Numbered from the stretch's first letter, positions 7,968 to 16,567 are shown. The stretch is 45,031 bases of DNA from Gammaproteobacteria bacterium (GCA_022340345.1 JAJDOE010000041.1:1-45031), one strand, 5' to 3'. The notes: generated by a model not told the origin, from the letters alone. Numbers and translations are program-made.

Positions 7968-8582
7968 ATGTTGTACATCCTGTACGCGATCGTCGGCATC
8001 AGCCTGGGCATCCTGGTGAGCGGGGGGATCTCCCTGTTGCGCGGCCAGAACCGGCGCCAGCTCCCTCCCTGCGCCGTGCGTCCGCGCCTGCTGGATCCCG
8101 AGGAGCGCGCCACGCTGTCTCTGCTCGAGCGGGTCACCGGGGATCACGTGCGGGTGCTGCCCAAGGTCAGTCTCGGCTCCATCGTGGATCCCATCGAACC
8201 GGTGCATGACCTGGAACACCACAAACGGCGCCTGGCCCGCCAGGTCGTGGATTTCATTCTCTGCAGCCCCAGTACCCTGGCGCCGATGGTCGCGGTGCAA
8301 TTGACGGAAAACCGGCGGCGCTCGGCGATCGTGGTCCGGTCGCTGGAACTGGCGGGCCTTCCGCTGGTGCACCTGGAGCGGGGCAAGAAACATGATGCCG
8401 CGGCGCTGCGGGTCCAGTTGCATATGCTCATCAGCGGACGCCGGGTGGAGCCGCGGGACCTGCCGCCGGTGATTGAGCCGAACTGGTCGGACACGGCGCG
8501 AAACACGCTGGGCGGACTGCGCGGCGCGCTGGAGCCGGTGTGGGCGCGGCTGCGCGGGATCAGCGTCCGGCATCACGTCTGA
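7968..8582 (+). CDS. Membrane-anchored DUF2726-like protein
   Basis: A 204-residue protein with one N-terminal transmembrane helix (about residues 2-22) and a cytosolic domain. The run RPRLLDPEERATLSLLERV, then VLPKVSLGSIVD, HKRRLARQVVDFILC and SLELAGLPLVHL follows the DUF2726 pattern, a nuclease-fold-like domain of unknown role. From memory, family members usually carry a more acidic stretch where this one has VAVQLTENRRR, so any catalytic function may be lost. It is convergent with sohB, 22 bp apart. The start ATG sits 6 nt after a -10-like hexamer. Confidence 0.75.
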   Translation: MLYILYAIVGISLGILVSGGISLLRGQNRRQLPPCAVRPRLLDPEERATLSLLERVTGDHVRVLPKVSLGSIVDPIEPVHDLEHHKRRLARQVVDFILCSPSTLAPMVAVQLTENRRRSAIVVRSLELAGLPLVHLERGKKHDAAALRVQLHMLISGRRVEPRDLPPVIEPNWSDTARNTLGGLRGALEPVWARLRGISVRHHV

Positions 8583-8604
8583 AATCCACGTAGCTCCGGT
8601 TCGT

Positions 8605-9603
8605 CTACCGTACTCCTGCCACCACCCGGCTCACGCTTTCCCGCACCCAGTTGCCCAGGCGCTCGCCCAGCGAGCGGCGGGTGTCGTAGCTGAGGGCGAA
8701 TACGTCCTTTTTTTCCGCGGCCCGCACCAGGTAGTCGTCGCTGGTGGTCAGATCGTCCACCAGGCCCACTTCGATGGCGCGTTGCCCGTACCAGGTCTCG
8801 CCGGTGGCGACCTTTTCCATGTCCAGGTCGGGGCGATGCTGGGCCACGTGCTGTTTGAACAGGGCGTGGATGTCGTCCACGTCTTCCTGCATCTTTTCCC
8901 GGTCGGCGTCGGTGTTCTTTCCGAACATCGTGATGGTGCGCTTGTACTCGCCGGCCTGGATCTGTTCAAAATCCACCCCGTGCTTGTCCAGCAGGCGGTT
9001 GAGGTTCGGCAGTTGGGCGAGCACCCCGATGGAGCCCAGCACCGCGAAGGGCGCCGCCAGGATCCGGTCCGCGACGCAGGCCATCATGTAGCCGCCGCTG
9101 GCGGCGACCTTGTCCACCACCACGGTGAGCGGGATGCGCTGGCTGCGGAACCGCATCAATTGCGATGCGGCCAGTCCGTGGTCGTGCACCACGCCGCCGG
9201 CGTTTTCCAGCCGCAGCACCACCTCGTCGCGGCTGGTGGCGCGGCTGAGCACCGCGGTGACTTCCTCGCGCAGGGCGTCCACGCCGGTGGCACGGATGTC
9301 GCCCTTGAAGTCGAGTACGAATACCCGCCGGGGTTTTTTCTTTTCGTCCTTTTCGCCGCTGGCCTTGCGCTTTTTCTTTTCCTCTTTGCTGGCTTGCTTG
9401 GCGGCCTTGCCCGTCAGCAGCGCCTGGTCCACCGCCAGGCCCAGATCGGCGAAGTGGTGGTTGAGGTGGGTAATGCTCAAATCCCCCTCGCCGCGCTGGC
9501 GGCGGGAGGCGGCGTAGGCCACCAGAAATACGCCCAGCACCGCTGCTGCCAGGGTCAGGGTCTTGGCCAGGAACAGTCCGTAGCTGAAAAAGAATTCGCT
9601 CAT
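8605..9603 (-). CDS. sohB: SohB family inner-membrane serine protease
   Basis: A 332-residue S49 peptidase related to SppA. A membrane helix lies at about residues 10-31. It is followed by a very lysine-rich charged linker (about residues 66-92) and then the protease domain. The catalytic Ser169 is in VAASGGYMMA and the probable general-base Lys221 in AGEYKRTIT; GSIGVLAQLPN is also typical. SohB acts in membrane protein or signal-peptide quality control and can suppress degP loss in E. coli. It is a monocistronic minus-strand gene with a TATAAT about 41 nt upstream, divergent from the MarR gene. The linker is more basic than I would expect. Confidence 0.93.
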   Translation of the reverse strand: MSEFFFSYGLFLAKTLTLAAAVLGVFLVAYAASRRQRGEGDLSITHLNHHFADLGLAVDQALLTGKAAKQASKEEKKKRKASGEKDEKKKPRRVFVLDFKGDIRATGVDALREEVTAVLSRATSRDEVVLRLENAGGVVHDHGLAASQLMRFRSQRIPLTVVVDKVAASGGYMMACVADRILAAPFAVLGSIGVLAQLPNLNRLLDKHGVDFEQIQAGEYKRTITMFGKNTDADREKMQEDVDDIHALFKQHVAQHRPDLDMEKVATGETWYGQRAIEVGLVDDLTTSDDYLVRAAEKKDVFALSYDTRRSLGERLGNWVRESVSRVVAGVR

Positions 9604-9644
9604 GAGGGCTCGCGCCGCCGTTTTTTTGTAGCCGGGGGCGCGGG

Positions 9645-9650
9645 ATTATA
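9645..9650 (-). promoter_or_regulatory. Probable -10 box of sohB
   Basis: The minus strand reads TATAATCCCGCGCC, identical over 14 bases to the prfC promoter region at 4348-4361. The -35 region is not recognisable. The predicted leader is about 35 nt and A-rich near the start codon. Confidence 0.5.
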
Positions 9651-9679
9651 GCGGGCGGGAGCGACGACGGGGCCGCGGC

Positions 9680-9723
9680 TTGACACTCGTGCATATGCAT
9701 CTATAATTGTGCATATACACAAT
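9680..9723 (+). promoter_or_regulatory. Consensus sigma70 promoter with MarR-type palindromic operators
   Basis: TTGACA at 9680-9685 and TATAAT at 9702-9707 are perfect hexamers with a 16-nt spacer. The 18-bp palindrome ATTGTGCATATACACAAT at 9706-9723, with one mismatched pair, overlaps the -10 box and the expected start site. A second palindrome, TGCATATGCA at 9690-9699, lies in the spacer and shares GTGCATAT with the first. This is the layout expected of an autorepressed MarR gene; operator function is inference. Confidence 0.85.
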
Positions 9724-9749
9724 TCACGCTGAGATCTGAGTTTCCCCGC

Positions 9750-10193
9750 ATGGAAAACGCCGCCGTGGAACTGGACGAGGAACTGCAGTGCGTCAACCTG
9801 CAGATGCTGCGCACCAGTCATTTCATCCTGCATACCTACGACGAGGCCTACCGGCCATTCGGCGTGCGCGCCACCCAGTTGCCGGTACTGGGCCTGATCG
9901 CCCGGCTGGGACCGGTGAGCATCAAGGCGCTGGCGGCGGAAATGGCCTCCGAGCGCAGCGTCCTCAGCCGCAAGTTGCAGGTCATGGAAAAGAACGGCTG
10001 GATCCGGGAGCACGGGGGCACCGGCAAGGAGAAGCACTTCGTGCTTTCCCGGGACGGCGCGGAACTGCTGGAAAGCACGGAGACGGTGCGGCTGGACGTC
10101 CAGCGGCGGCTGCTGGCGCGGCTGGGAGCCGGCGAACGGGCGCTGCTGTTGAGCCTGTGTGGAAAGTTGGGCGGCAAGCCGGATGGTGGCTGA
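9750..10193 (+). CDS. MarR family transcriptional regulator
   Basis: A 147-residue winged-helix regulator. Helices at residues 10-40 form the dimer interface. The DNA-binding part runs through QLPVLGLIARLGPVSIKALA, then ASERSVLSRKLQVMEKNGWI as recognition helix and the wing at GGTGKEKHFVLS. MarR proteins are dimers that release DNA on binding small molecules or oxidation; the single cysteines here do not suggest an obvious redox pair. The promoter is consensus and covered by palindromes, so strong autorepression is likely. Targets are unknown; divergent sohB is the nearest candidate. Start ATG 9750 leaves a leader of about 35 nt. Confidence 0.92.
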   Translation: MENAAVELDEELQCVNLQMLRTSHFILHTYDEAYRPFGVRATQLPVLGLIARLGPVSIKALAAEMASERSVLSRKLQVMEKNGWIREHGGTGKEKHFVLSRDGAELLESTETVRLDVQRRLLARLGAGERALLLSLCGKLGGKPDGG

Positions 10194-10244
10194 CCGCGCT
10201 GCGCGGGCTCGCCGGGCAAGCCCCCCGGATCCGGGCGCGCCGGA

Positions 10245-10631
10245 TCAGGAAAGGGTCGGCATCTCCACCCGGGCCTGATTGGGCGCGGGCTCACCGAAGA
10301 CCAGTTCCACCTGCACCTGCTCGCCGTCCCGCCGCGCCTGGACCTGGGTGAGTTCCGGGACCCGGTCGCCGAGCCAGGAACAGGCCGCCGCGGCGATGCC
10401 CTGGTCCTCCTCCAGCAGCGCCAGCACCAGCGTGCGGGCCACGAAGGTTGCCCGTTGCAGCGGGTCCGGCGCATCGATGCGTTCTCCCTCCAGGTCGATC
10501 CCCTGGTCCATGCGCACGTCCATGTGCGCCAGGTAGTCCCGCTGGGAAGCGCTCAGCTCCCGGTCCCGATGAAATTCCACCTGGGACACGCCATCCAGGA
10601 ACACCACCAGCTTTTCCACCTTGTCCGTCAT
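10245..10631 (-). CDS. Conserved-looking hypothetical protein
   Basis: I do not recognise this 128-residue protein. It is acidic and soluble, with no signal peptide or membrane segment. It starts TDKVEKLVVFLDGVSQVEFHRDRELS, has a helical middle (about residues 55-90) and ends in a strand-rich part (VQVELVFGEP). The ordered alternation of charged and hydrophobic residues and the lack of competing reading frames support a real gene. It converges on the MarR gene (51 bp apart) and diverges from the cytochrome c pair. Confidence 0.65.
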   Translation of the reverse strand: MTDKVEKLVVFLDGVSQVEFHRDRELSASQRDYLAHMDVRMDQGIDLEGERIDAPDPLQRATFVARTLVLALLEEDQGIAAAACSWLGDRVPELTQVQARRDGEQVQVELVFGEPAPNQARVEMPTLS

Positions 10632-10675
10632 ATTTCCATGCTACCAGCCCGTCTGGTCCCGCGCCGGGTTTTGCG

Positions 10676-10714
10676 TATACTACCGCCCCGCCACCGGCCG
10701 CGATGCGCGGCCGG
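10676..10714 (+). promoter_or_regulatory. Probable promoter and leader hairpin of the cytochrome c pair
   Basis: TATACT at 10676-10681 is a good -10 hexamer with a weak -35 region. Just downstream, CCGGCCGC at 10694-10701 and GCGGCCGG at 10707-10714 form a perfect 8-bp stem with a 5-nt loop in the predicted 5' leader, followed by GGAGAAG as Shine-Dalgarno at about 10736-10742. Confidence 0.5.
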
Positions 10715-10748
10715 GTGCGCATCTGGACCCTGATTGGAGAAGTTAGAT

Positions 10749-11078
10749 ATGAAAATTCAAAATTTGGTGGTACCGGCGATCACAACGCTGGTGCTGGGTC
10801 TGGGCGCAGCGGAAAGCACGTGGGCAGGCGGTGACGCGGCGGCCGGAGCCGTCAAGGCCGATACCTGCCTGGGCTGTCACGCAATCGACGGCTACAAGAA
10901 CGCCAGCCCCGTGTACCCGGTACCCAAACTGGGTGGTCAGCACGCCGAGTACCTGGTGGCCGCCCTCAAGGCCTACAAGGATCAGCAGCGGTCCCACAAG
11001 ACCATGCATGCCCAGGCCATTTCCCTCAGCGAGCAGGACATGGCGGATATCGCCGCGTTCTTCTCCGCCCAGAAGTAG
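10749..11078 (+). CDS. Periplasmic class I cytochrome c
   Basis: A 109-residue single-haem cytochrome. The signal peptide covers about residues 1-26 (ending STWA). The haem motif CLGCH is at residues 40-44, and Met86 in KTMHAQA is the likely sixth ligand. The fold, with PKLGGQHAEYLVAALKAYK and SEQDMADIAAFF, is that of cytochrome c4/c553-type domains, soluble electron carriers between quinol oxidases and terminal oxidases. ATG 10749 is chosen over TTG 10734 because GGAGAAG lies at the right distance. A second, related cytochrome follows after 12 bp. Confidence 0.92.
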   Translation: MKIQNLVVPAITTLVLGLGAAESTWAGGDAAAGAVKADTCLGCHAIDGYKNASPVYPVPKLGGQHAEYLVAALKAYKDQQRSHKTMHAQAISLSEQDMADIAAFFSAQK

Positions 11079-11090
11079 CAGGAGCCTGCC

Positions 11091-11429
11091 ATGTACACAT
11101 ACAGAACCACTATCGCCGGGCTGGTCCTGGCCCTGGCCGCGGTCTTGATCGTTCCGGCGGCGGTTGCCGGTGACGCGGCGGCGGGCAAGCAAAAGTCCCA
11201 GACCTGCGCCGGCTGTCACGGTCCGGACGGCAACAGCCCGACGGTCCAGTTTCCACGGATTGCCGGCCAGTACGCCGGCTACCTGCGGCAGGCGCTCAAG
11301 GAATACAAATCCGGGGAGCGCAAGAACCCGATCATGGTGGGCATGGCCGCGCCCCTGACCGAACAGGACATTGAAGACCTGGCCGCGTACTTCGCTTCCC
11401 AGTCCGGGCTGGTGGTGCCGTCGCGGTAA
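11091..11429 (+). CDS. Periplasmic class I cytochrome c (c4/c553-like)
   Basis: A 112-residue single-haem cytochrome. The signal peptide ends at about residue 26 (VPAAVA), the haem site CAGCH is at 39-43, and Met82 or Met85 in NPIMVGMAAPL is the sixth ligand. It shares GDAAAG, the AGYLRQALKEYKSGER block and the EQDIEDLAAYFASQ end with the upstream cytochrome. Together the two look like the halves of a dihaem cytochrome c4 encoded as separate genes. An AGGAGCC Shine-Dalgarno precedes the ATG. The gene ends 21 bp before a strong terminator. Confidence 0.92.
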   Translation: MYTYRTTIAGLVLALAAVLIVPAAVAGDAAAGKQKSQTCAGCHGPDGNSPTVQFPRIAGQYAGYLRQALKEYKSGERKNPIMVGMAAPLTEQDIEDLAAYFASQSGLVVPSR

Positions 11430-11450
11430 ACGCCGGCAACGCGCCACAAG

Positions 11451-11480
11451 AAAAACGGCAGCTTCGGCTGCCGTTTTTTT
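11451..11480. terminator. Bidirectional rho-independent terminator
   Basis: CGGCAGC and GCTGCCG form a stem with a TTCG tetraloop, flanked by five A on the left and seven T on the right. It terminates the cytochrome pair on the plus strand. On the minus strand the trailing TTTTT would stop transcription of the GT-C-like gene that ends at 11516. Confidence 0.92.
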
Positions 11481-11515
11481 ATCGGTTCCCGTTCCGGGTC
11501 GGTTCGCGATGACCT

Positions 11516-13600
11516 TCACAAAAATAACCCCAGTCGCAGCGCCGCAAGCGCCAGCCAGGCGAAGAACAGCTTGCGCACCAACGGGACGCCGTTGGCCACC
11601 CGCGCGGCCAGCAGCACGTACAGCATCGCGATCACGCCCAGCGGCTGGTGGTAGGGCACATCCGGCAGGTAGCGGCCGAAGGCGACCAGGATGACCGCCA
11701 GCAGCGTAAGCGCGCCGGCCGCGGCCAGTCCCTGGCGTTCCTCTGCGTCGCCTTCCAGGCGCAGCGGGAGTTGGTGCCGGCGCCGCAGCCACTGGTCCAG
11801 CAGCCACAGGCCGGTGAGCGGATAGAACAGGATCGCCAGGCGTCCGAACTCGAGCTGATTCCAGCGCAGCGCCAGTCCCCCCAGGTCCGCCGCCAGGGCC
11901 AGTTTTGCGAGTTCGGCGAGTTCCGCCAGTCGCAGGCTGGCCCACAGGTTGCCGGCGCGTTCCGCAAACTGTTCGGCAAGCGGGGTGGTGGCCCAGAAAT
12001 GCCAGATGGCGGCCAGCAGGCCGTCCGGATGGGAGTGGCCGGCGATCAGGAACGAGCGCAGCATGCGGTCCGTGGGACCCAGGTAGAGCGCCGCGTACAA
12101 CTTCCAGGGAAGCTGGGTGAGCGCGAAGACCCCGGTGAGCAACAGCAGTTGCCACAGGGCCCGGCCGAAGCCCGCCGCGCGGGCATGCCGCCAGCCCAGC
12201 CACAGCAACAGCACCGGAATGCCCAGGGCGGCGCTCTGGTGCAGGCCGGCCGCCAGTCCGCAAAGCAGGCCGGCTCCCAGCCAGCGGGCGGTGCCCGCCT
12301 GGCGCTCCAGCACCAGCAGCAGCCCGCCCAGCAACAGGGCGCCGGCGGCGAACTTGAACCAGGCAAACCAGAAGTTCACCAGCCCGCATGCGGTGAGGAC
12401 CAGGGCCAGTAGCGCCAGGCCACGCCCGCGCCGGAAGTGGCGGTTGAGCAGGAACCACAGGGGCAGTACCAGCAAGGCGTTCAGGCAAATGGCCAACAGC
12501 GTGTAGCTGAAAAAGGACGTGCCCAGCCGCGATGACATCGGTTCCAGCAGCAGCCGCAATCCGGCCCAGGCGGCGCCGGCCAGGATGCCGCGGTCCTGGG
12601 CCACGTAGACCAGTCGGCCACCGGCATAGGGCGCGGTGATCGGGATACGTGTCGCCAGTGCGTTGCCGTTCAGGTACTGGAACAGGTTGTCGTGGGCACG
12701 GAAGGCATCGAAGGTTTTGGGCCCGGAGATCGACTTGAAATCCAGGTTGTCAAAAGGCAATGGCGTGTCGTGACTCACCAGCGCGGTGGCGCCCAGGCAC
12801 AGCAGCAGGTACAGCCCCACGACCCGGCGCTGGGCGCGCCACAGGCTGCGTAGCTGGACCCGCTTGCGCCGCCACACCAGCACCAGCACCGCCGTCATCG
12901 CCAGGGCCATTCCTGCGGGCAGCGCCCAGCGCGAATTTTCTCCCACCGTGTAGCCGGCGAGGTACAGCGCCAGCAGCAGCAGCAGGCTGACCCCCGGGCC
13001 AATCAGCAGCGACAGGCGCGGGTCGGCGCGGGACCAGAACAAGGCCTGCAACAGGATCGCCGGCACCAGGATCAGCAGCGCCATCCCGAACGCCGCCAGG
13101 TACGGCATCGTGCCGTTGTCCAGCAGGCCGCGGGGCACCAGTTGCACGCGGAACGCGAGATCGGTATTCCGGTCGATGCGGACGCCCTCGAAGTCCAGGC
13201 GCAGGGCCTGGTAGTGCCCGTTGGGCAGCGTGAACGTCACGATGTTGTTGCCGTGGTCGGCCAGGTGGTGTTGCTCGGGCGTGCCCCGGTCCAGGGAGAT
13301 GCCGTTCCGGGCACGATACAGCCGCAGGTATTTGGACTGGCGAAAGTCGCGCAGTTCCACCCGCAGCTTGAGGTCCCGCAGTTTGTGATCCAGGGGCAGC
13401 AGCAGCCAGGGGTCGGGTCCGGTGACCCGGGTGATGATCCAGTCCCCCTGGCGGACCGGCGCCTGCAGATTATGGGGCTGGGCGCTGGCAAACAGCGTCG
13501 CCAGGTTGGGTAGCTCCGCCGGGTCCGGTGACGCCGCCTGCGGCGACGGTGCCCAGCCCATCACCGCGATCAGCGCAACCAGCCGCAGCAGGCGGGTCAT
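11516..13600 (-). CDS. Polytopic membrane protein, GT-C glycosyltransferase-like
   Basis: A 694-residue protein. An N-terminal signal or anchor (residues 1-23) leads to an extracytoplasmic domain of about 150 residues, apparently beta-rich (strands around DWIITRVTGPD and LKLRVELRDF). About 11-12 membrane helices follow. The first outward loop after the helices begins contains an Asp-rich stretch (DTPLPFDNLDF), as in GT-C enzymes that use lipid-linked sugars. The substrate is unknown and the assignment is by architecture only. It closes a minus-strand operon: its ATG overlaps the stop of the GT2 gene by 4 nt (ATGA). That gene makes a DPM1-like enzyme, a natural partner supplying polyprenyl-phosphate sugars. 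Confidence 0.7.
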   Translation of the reverse strand: MTRLLRLVALIAVMGWAPSPQAASPDPAELPNLATLFASAQPHNLQAPVRQGDWIITRVTGPDPWLLLPLDHKLRDLKLRVELRDFRQSKYLRLYRARNGISLDRGTPEQHHLADHGNNIVTFTLPNGHYQALRLDFEGVRIDRNTDLAFRVQLVPRGLLDNGTMPYLAAFGMALLILVPAILLQALFWSRADPRLSLLIGPGVSLLLLLALYLAGYTVGENSRWALPAGMALAMTAVLVLVWRRKRVQLRSLWRAQRRVVGLYLLLCLGATALVSHDTPLPFDNLDFKSISGPKTFDAFRAHDNLFQYLNGNALATRIPITAPYAGGRLVYVAQDRGILAGAAWAGLRLLLEPMSSRLGTSFFSYTLLAICLNALLVLPLWFLLNRHFRRGRGLALLALVLTACGLVNFWFAWFKFAAGALLLGGLLLVLERQAGTARWLGAGLLCGLAAGLHQSAALGIPVLLLWLGWRHARAAGFGRALWQLLLLTGVFALTQLPWKLYAALYLGPTDRMLRSFLIAGHSHPDGLLAAIWHFWATTPLAEQFAERAGNLWASLRLAELAELAKLALAADLGGLALRWNQLEFGRLAILFYPLTGLWLLDQWLRRRHQLPLRLEGDAEERQGLAAAGALTLLAVILVAFGRYLPDVPYHQPLGVIAMLYVLLAARVANGVPLVRKLFFAWLALAALRLGLFL

Positions 13601-14349
13601 GGCAAGCGGTGGCGGTTTTCCCGGTGGTAATCCCCTCGGGACAGCCACTTTTCCAGCAGGCAGTACAGCACGATGAACAGGTAGCGGCTGCCCATTTCGC
13701 GAATTTTCAGTTTCGATTCCCCCGAGCGCCGGTTGAACCAGTCGTTGGGGACCACGCGGTAGGAATAGCCGCGGACGATGGCCTTGAGCGGAATTTCCAC
13801 CGTGATATTGAAATGTTGGCTGAGTAGCGGCTGGATGCCCTGGATCACCTCCCGGCGATACAATTTGAAGGCGTTGGTCATGTCGTTGTAGCGCAAGCCA
13901 AACAGCACGCGGATGAAAAAGTTCGCGGTACGGTTGAGGAATAACTTGAAACCGGGGTAGTCCACCACCCGGCTGTCGCGGTGGAAGCGGGTGCCGAACA
14001 CGCAGTCCACGTTTTCCGCCTGCAGGGTTTCGAAAAAGCGCTGCAGGTCCGCGGGAGAGTCCGAGGCATCCGCCATGTAGATCGCGATGGCGTCGCCGCA
14101 TGCGTTCTCCAGCCCGCGGCGTACCGCGAAGCCAAAACCGTTCGGGGGAGTGTTGTGAACCAGCCGTACCGCCGGGATTTCCGCTTCCAGTAAGGCGGCG
14201 ATGTGTGGCGTTTCATCGGTGGAGTTATCGTTGACCACCACGATCTCGTGGTCGATGTCCCGCTGCGCCAGGTGGCTATGCAGGTCGCGCACGGTCCGGT
14301 CAATGCACCCGGCCTCGTTGCGGGCCGGAATGACCACCGAGAGTTTCAC
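13597..14349 (-). CDS. Family 2 glycosyltransferase, polyprenyl-phosphate sugar synthase-like
   Basis: A 250-residue GT-A enzyme. It opens [16 protein letters not shown], has [10 protein letters not shown] at about 38-47, and the metal-binding region around [10 protein letters not shown] (Asp94). The C-terminal part [20 protein letters not shown] resembles DPM1/DolP-mannose synthases, which load a sugar onto a polyprenyl phosphate. No membrane helix is obvious. GTG 14349 is the start because it sits in a GTGA overlap with the epimerase upstream; ATG 14370 would run further into that gene. Its own stop overlaps the GT-C-like gene (ATGA), so three genes are translationally coupled. Confidence 0.88.
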   Translation of the reverse strand: MKLSVVIPARNEAGCIDRTVRDLHSHLAQRDIDHEIVVVNDNSTDETPHIAALLEAEIPAVRLVHNTPPNGFGFAVRRGLENACGDAIAIYMADASDSPADLQRFFETLQAENVDCVFGTRFHRDSRVVDYPGFKLFLNRTANFFIRVLFGLRYNDMTNAFKLYRREVIQGIQPLLSQHFNITVEIPLKAIVRGYSYRVVPNDWFNRRSGESKLKIREMGSRYLFIVLYCLLEKWLSRGDYHRENRHRLP

Positions 14350-15413
14350 GCCGCGTAGCGCTCCCGGCACGCCGCGACGATTTCATCCAGTATGGATTCC
14401 AGGTTGTGGCGGTAGCGCCAGCCCGGATAGTCCTGCTGGAAACGGCGCACATCGCTGATCCACCAGATGTGGTCGCCGGAGCGGGATTCTTCCGACAGGG
14501 TGTAGTTGAATTCCCGTCCGGCGCGTTGCTCGCACAGCGCGATCGCTTCAAGCACCGAGCAGTTGCTGTGCCGGGACCCGCCGATGTTGTACACCGCTGC
14601 CGGACGCGGCGCCTGGTGGTAGGCCCAGAACGCCTGCACCAGGTCCGCGGAGTGGATGTTGTCCCGGACCTGTTTGCCCTGGTAGCCGAATACCGTGTAC
14701 GGGTTGCCGGTGACCGCGCAGCGCGCCAGGTAGGCGAGGAAACCGTGCAGTTCGGCGCCGGAATGGGCGGGTCCGGTCAGGCAGCCGCCGCGAAAACACA
14801 CCGTGTTCATACCGAAGTAGCGGCCATACTCCTGCACCAGCACGTCCGCCGCCAGCTTGCTGGCGCCGAACAGGCTGTGCTTGCTGGCATCGATGCGCAT
14901 GCTTTCGTCAAAACCGTGCTCCGCCCAGGGGTGCTGCGGGTCCAGTTCCCAGCGGCTGTCCTGTTCCACCAGGGGCAGCTCGTTGGGCGTGTCGCCGTAG
15001 ACCTTGTTGGTGGACACGAAAACGAAACTCGCGTCCGGGCAGTGCTGGCGGCAGGCCTCCAGCAGTACCAGGGTGCCATTGGCGTTGACGCTGAAATCCG
15101 TGTGCGGCTCCCGCGCCGCCCAGTCGTGACTGGGCTGGGCCGCGGCATGCAGAACCAGGGCAATGTCTTTACCGTAGCGGGCGAAAAGTTTTTCGATCGC
15201 CTCCCGGTCGCGGATGTCCAGGTCTTCACTGCGGAAGCGTTGCAATTCCGTGCTCAGGCGGGTGCTGTTCCAGCGGGTCGAGGCTTCCGCACCAAAAAAA
15301 TAGGCGCGCAGATCGTTGTCGATCCCGATCACGTCCATGCCCTGGTCATGGAAATAGCGGGCGGACTCGCTGCCCACCAATCCACCCGACCCGGTCACGA
15401 TGGCGATGCTCAT
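14346..15413 (-). CDS. NAD-dependent sugar-nucleotide epimerase (CDP-paratose 2-epimerase-like)
   Basis: A 355-residue extended SDR. The NAD-binding motif is [11 protein letters not shown] (residues 6-16) and D32 follows the second strand. The usual catalytic YxxxK appears as LFGASK, with Phe182 in place of Tyr and Lys186 kept. The C-terminal half includes [19 protein letters not shown] and [17 protein letters not shown], typical of the CDP-tyvelose/paratose epimerase subgroup. From memory, the Phe also occurs in some of these relatives, so it need not mean inactivity. ATG 15413 fits the start of the Rossmann fold. It is the first gene of the coupled epimerase, GT2 and GT-C run. Confidence 0.85.
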   Translation of the reverse strand: MSIAIVTGSGGLVGSESARYFHDQGMDVIGIDNDLRAYFFGAEASTRWNSTRLSTELQRFRSEDLDIRDREAIEKLFARYGKDIALVLHAAAQPSHDWAAREPHTDFSVNANGTLVLLEACRQHCPDASFVFVSTNKVYGDTPNELPLVEQDSRWELDPQHPWAEHGFDESMRIDASKHSLFGASKLAADVLVQEYGRYFGMNTVCFRGGCLTGPAHSGAELHGFLAYLARCAVTGNPYTVFGYQGKQVRDNIHSADLVQAFWAYHQAPRPAAVYNIGGSRHSNCSVLEAIALCEQRAGREFNYTLSEESRSGDHIWWISDVRRFQQDYPGWRYRHNLESILDEIVAACRERYAA

Positions 15414-15502
15414 GGCTGCGCTTGCTCCGACTATCCGGTGCCCGAGGGCGGCTGCGGGGCAGCTTCGTCTTCCGCGGGAATGGGTGTCGCGATCATAACC
15501 GG

Positions 15503-16567
15503 CTACTCCGGGGCAAACAGTGGCCGCAGGCTTGCTTCGTTTTCGGTGATCCAGGCATGGATGCCAGCGACCATATCGCGCACGCCGAGCACCGGGCGCC
15601 AGTCCAGTTCCCGCGCGGCGCGTCCCGCGTCGGTGACATACAGCGGCACGTCGTTGGGATGGGTATCCGGTTGCCCGGTGATTTCGATTTCCCTGCCGGT
15701 CTGCTGGCGGCACAACTGGGTCAGTTCCGCGAGGGAGACCGCGTTGTTGGCGCCACCACCAATATTATAGGTATGGCCGCTGATGCTCCCCAGCCGTTCT
15801 CCCTGCCGTACCAGCAGGCGGTACAGGTCATCCGGATGCAGCAGGTCCCGCACCTGTTTCCCGGTGCCGCCGTAACCGGTGTAGCGGAGGGGCCGCCCGT
15901 AGTGGTGGGCCGCCACCCACAGGGAAAACGCCCCCTGGTCGGTCTTGCCAAACTGGCCCGGTCCGCAGATGACGCTGCTGCGGTTGATCACCGCGTTCAG
16001 ACCGTACAGGTCCACGTACTCGTGAATCAGCAGTTCCGCCGCCAGCTTGGTGGCGCCGTACAGGGAGCGGGCCGCAAGCACCGGGAAGTCCTCGCTGATG
16101 CCGGCGGTGGAGGCACCCGGCAAGACCTGCGTGGCGCTGAGTTCGAAACGGGTGGCGGTTTCTTCCAGTGCCAGGTCGCGCAGCGCGCCCTGGGCATATA
16201 CCCGCGAGGTGGAAAGAAACAGGAAGCCGCCGCAACGGTGACGGGCGAATTCCAGGCAGTGGATCGCGCCGGTCAGGTTGGTATGCAGCGCGTAACCGGG
16301 GTCGCCGTCCTGGCCCGCCAGTACGCTGGGCTCCGCCGAGGCTTCGATCAGCAGGTCGAAATTACCGGGCAGTCCCTGCAGATCCCCCGGGCAGCGAATG
16401 TCCCCGTGATGGAATGCGATTCCGTCGGCGGCGAAAGCGGCGAGATTCATCTCGCTGCCGCGGCGATGCAGGTTGTCGAGCACGCTGACCTGGTGACCGT
16501 CCCGTCGGTAGCTGCGGGCGAGGTGGGAGCCGATAAAACCGGCGCCGCCGGTGATCAGAATGTGCAT
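15503..16567 (-). CDS. NAD-dependent sugar-nucleotide epimerase/dehydratase
   Basis: A 354-residue extended SDR with GGAGFIGSH at residues 7-15, Asp31 after the second strand, Ser119/Thr120 and an intact catalytic Tyr170-x3-Lys174 (LYGATK). Like its downstream neighbour it has a [12 protein letters not shown] block and a YNIGGG motif, placing both near CDP-paratose/tyvelose 2-epimerases and UDP-sugar 4-epimerases. The exact sugar is unknown. It is a distant paralogue of the next gene, 89 bp away, and probably heads the sugar operon. ATG 16567 gives a perfectly placed Rossmann start. Confidence 0.87.
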   Translation of the reverse strand: MHILITGGAGFIGSHLARSYRRDGHQVSVLDNLHRRGSEMNLAAFAADGIAFHHGDIRCPGDLQGLPGNFDLLIEASAEPSVLAGQDGDPGYALHTNLTGAIHCLEFARHRCGGFLFLSTSRVYAQGALRDLALEETATRFELSATQVLPGASTAGISEDFPVLAARSLYGATKLAAELLIHEYVDLYGLNAVINRSSVICGPGQFGKTDQGAFSLWVAAHHYGRPLRYTGYGGTGKQVRDLLHPDDLYRLLVRQGERLGSISGHTYNIGGGANNAVSLAELTQLCRQQTGREIEITGQPDTHPNDVPLYVTDAGRAARELDWRPVLGVRDMVAGIHAWITENEASLRPLFAPE

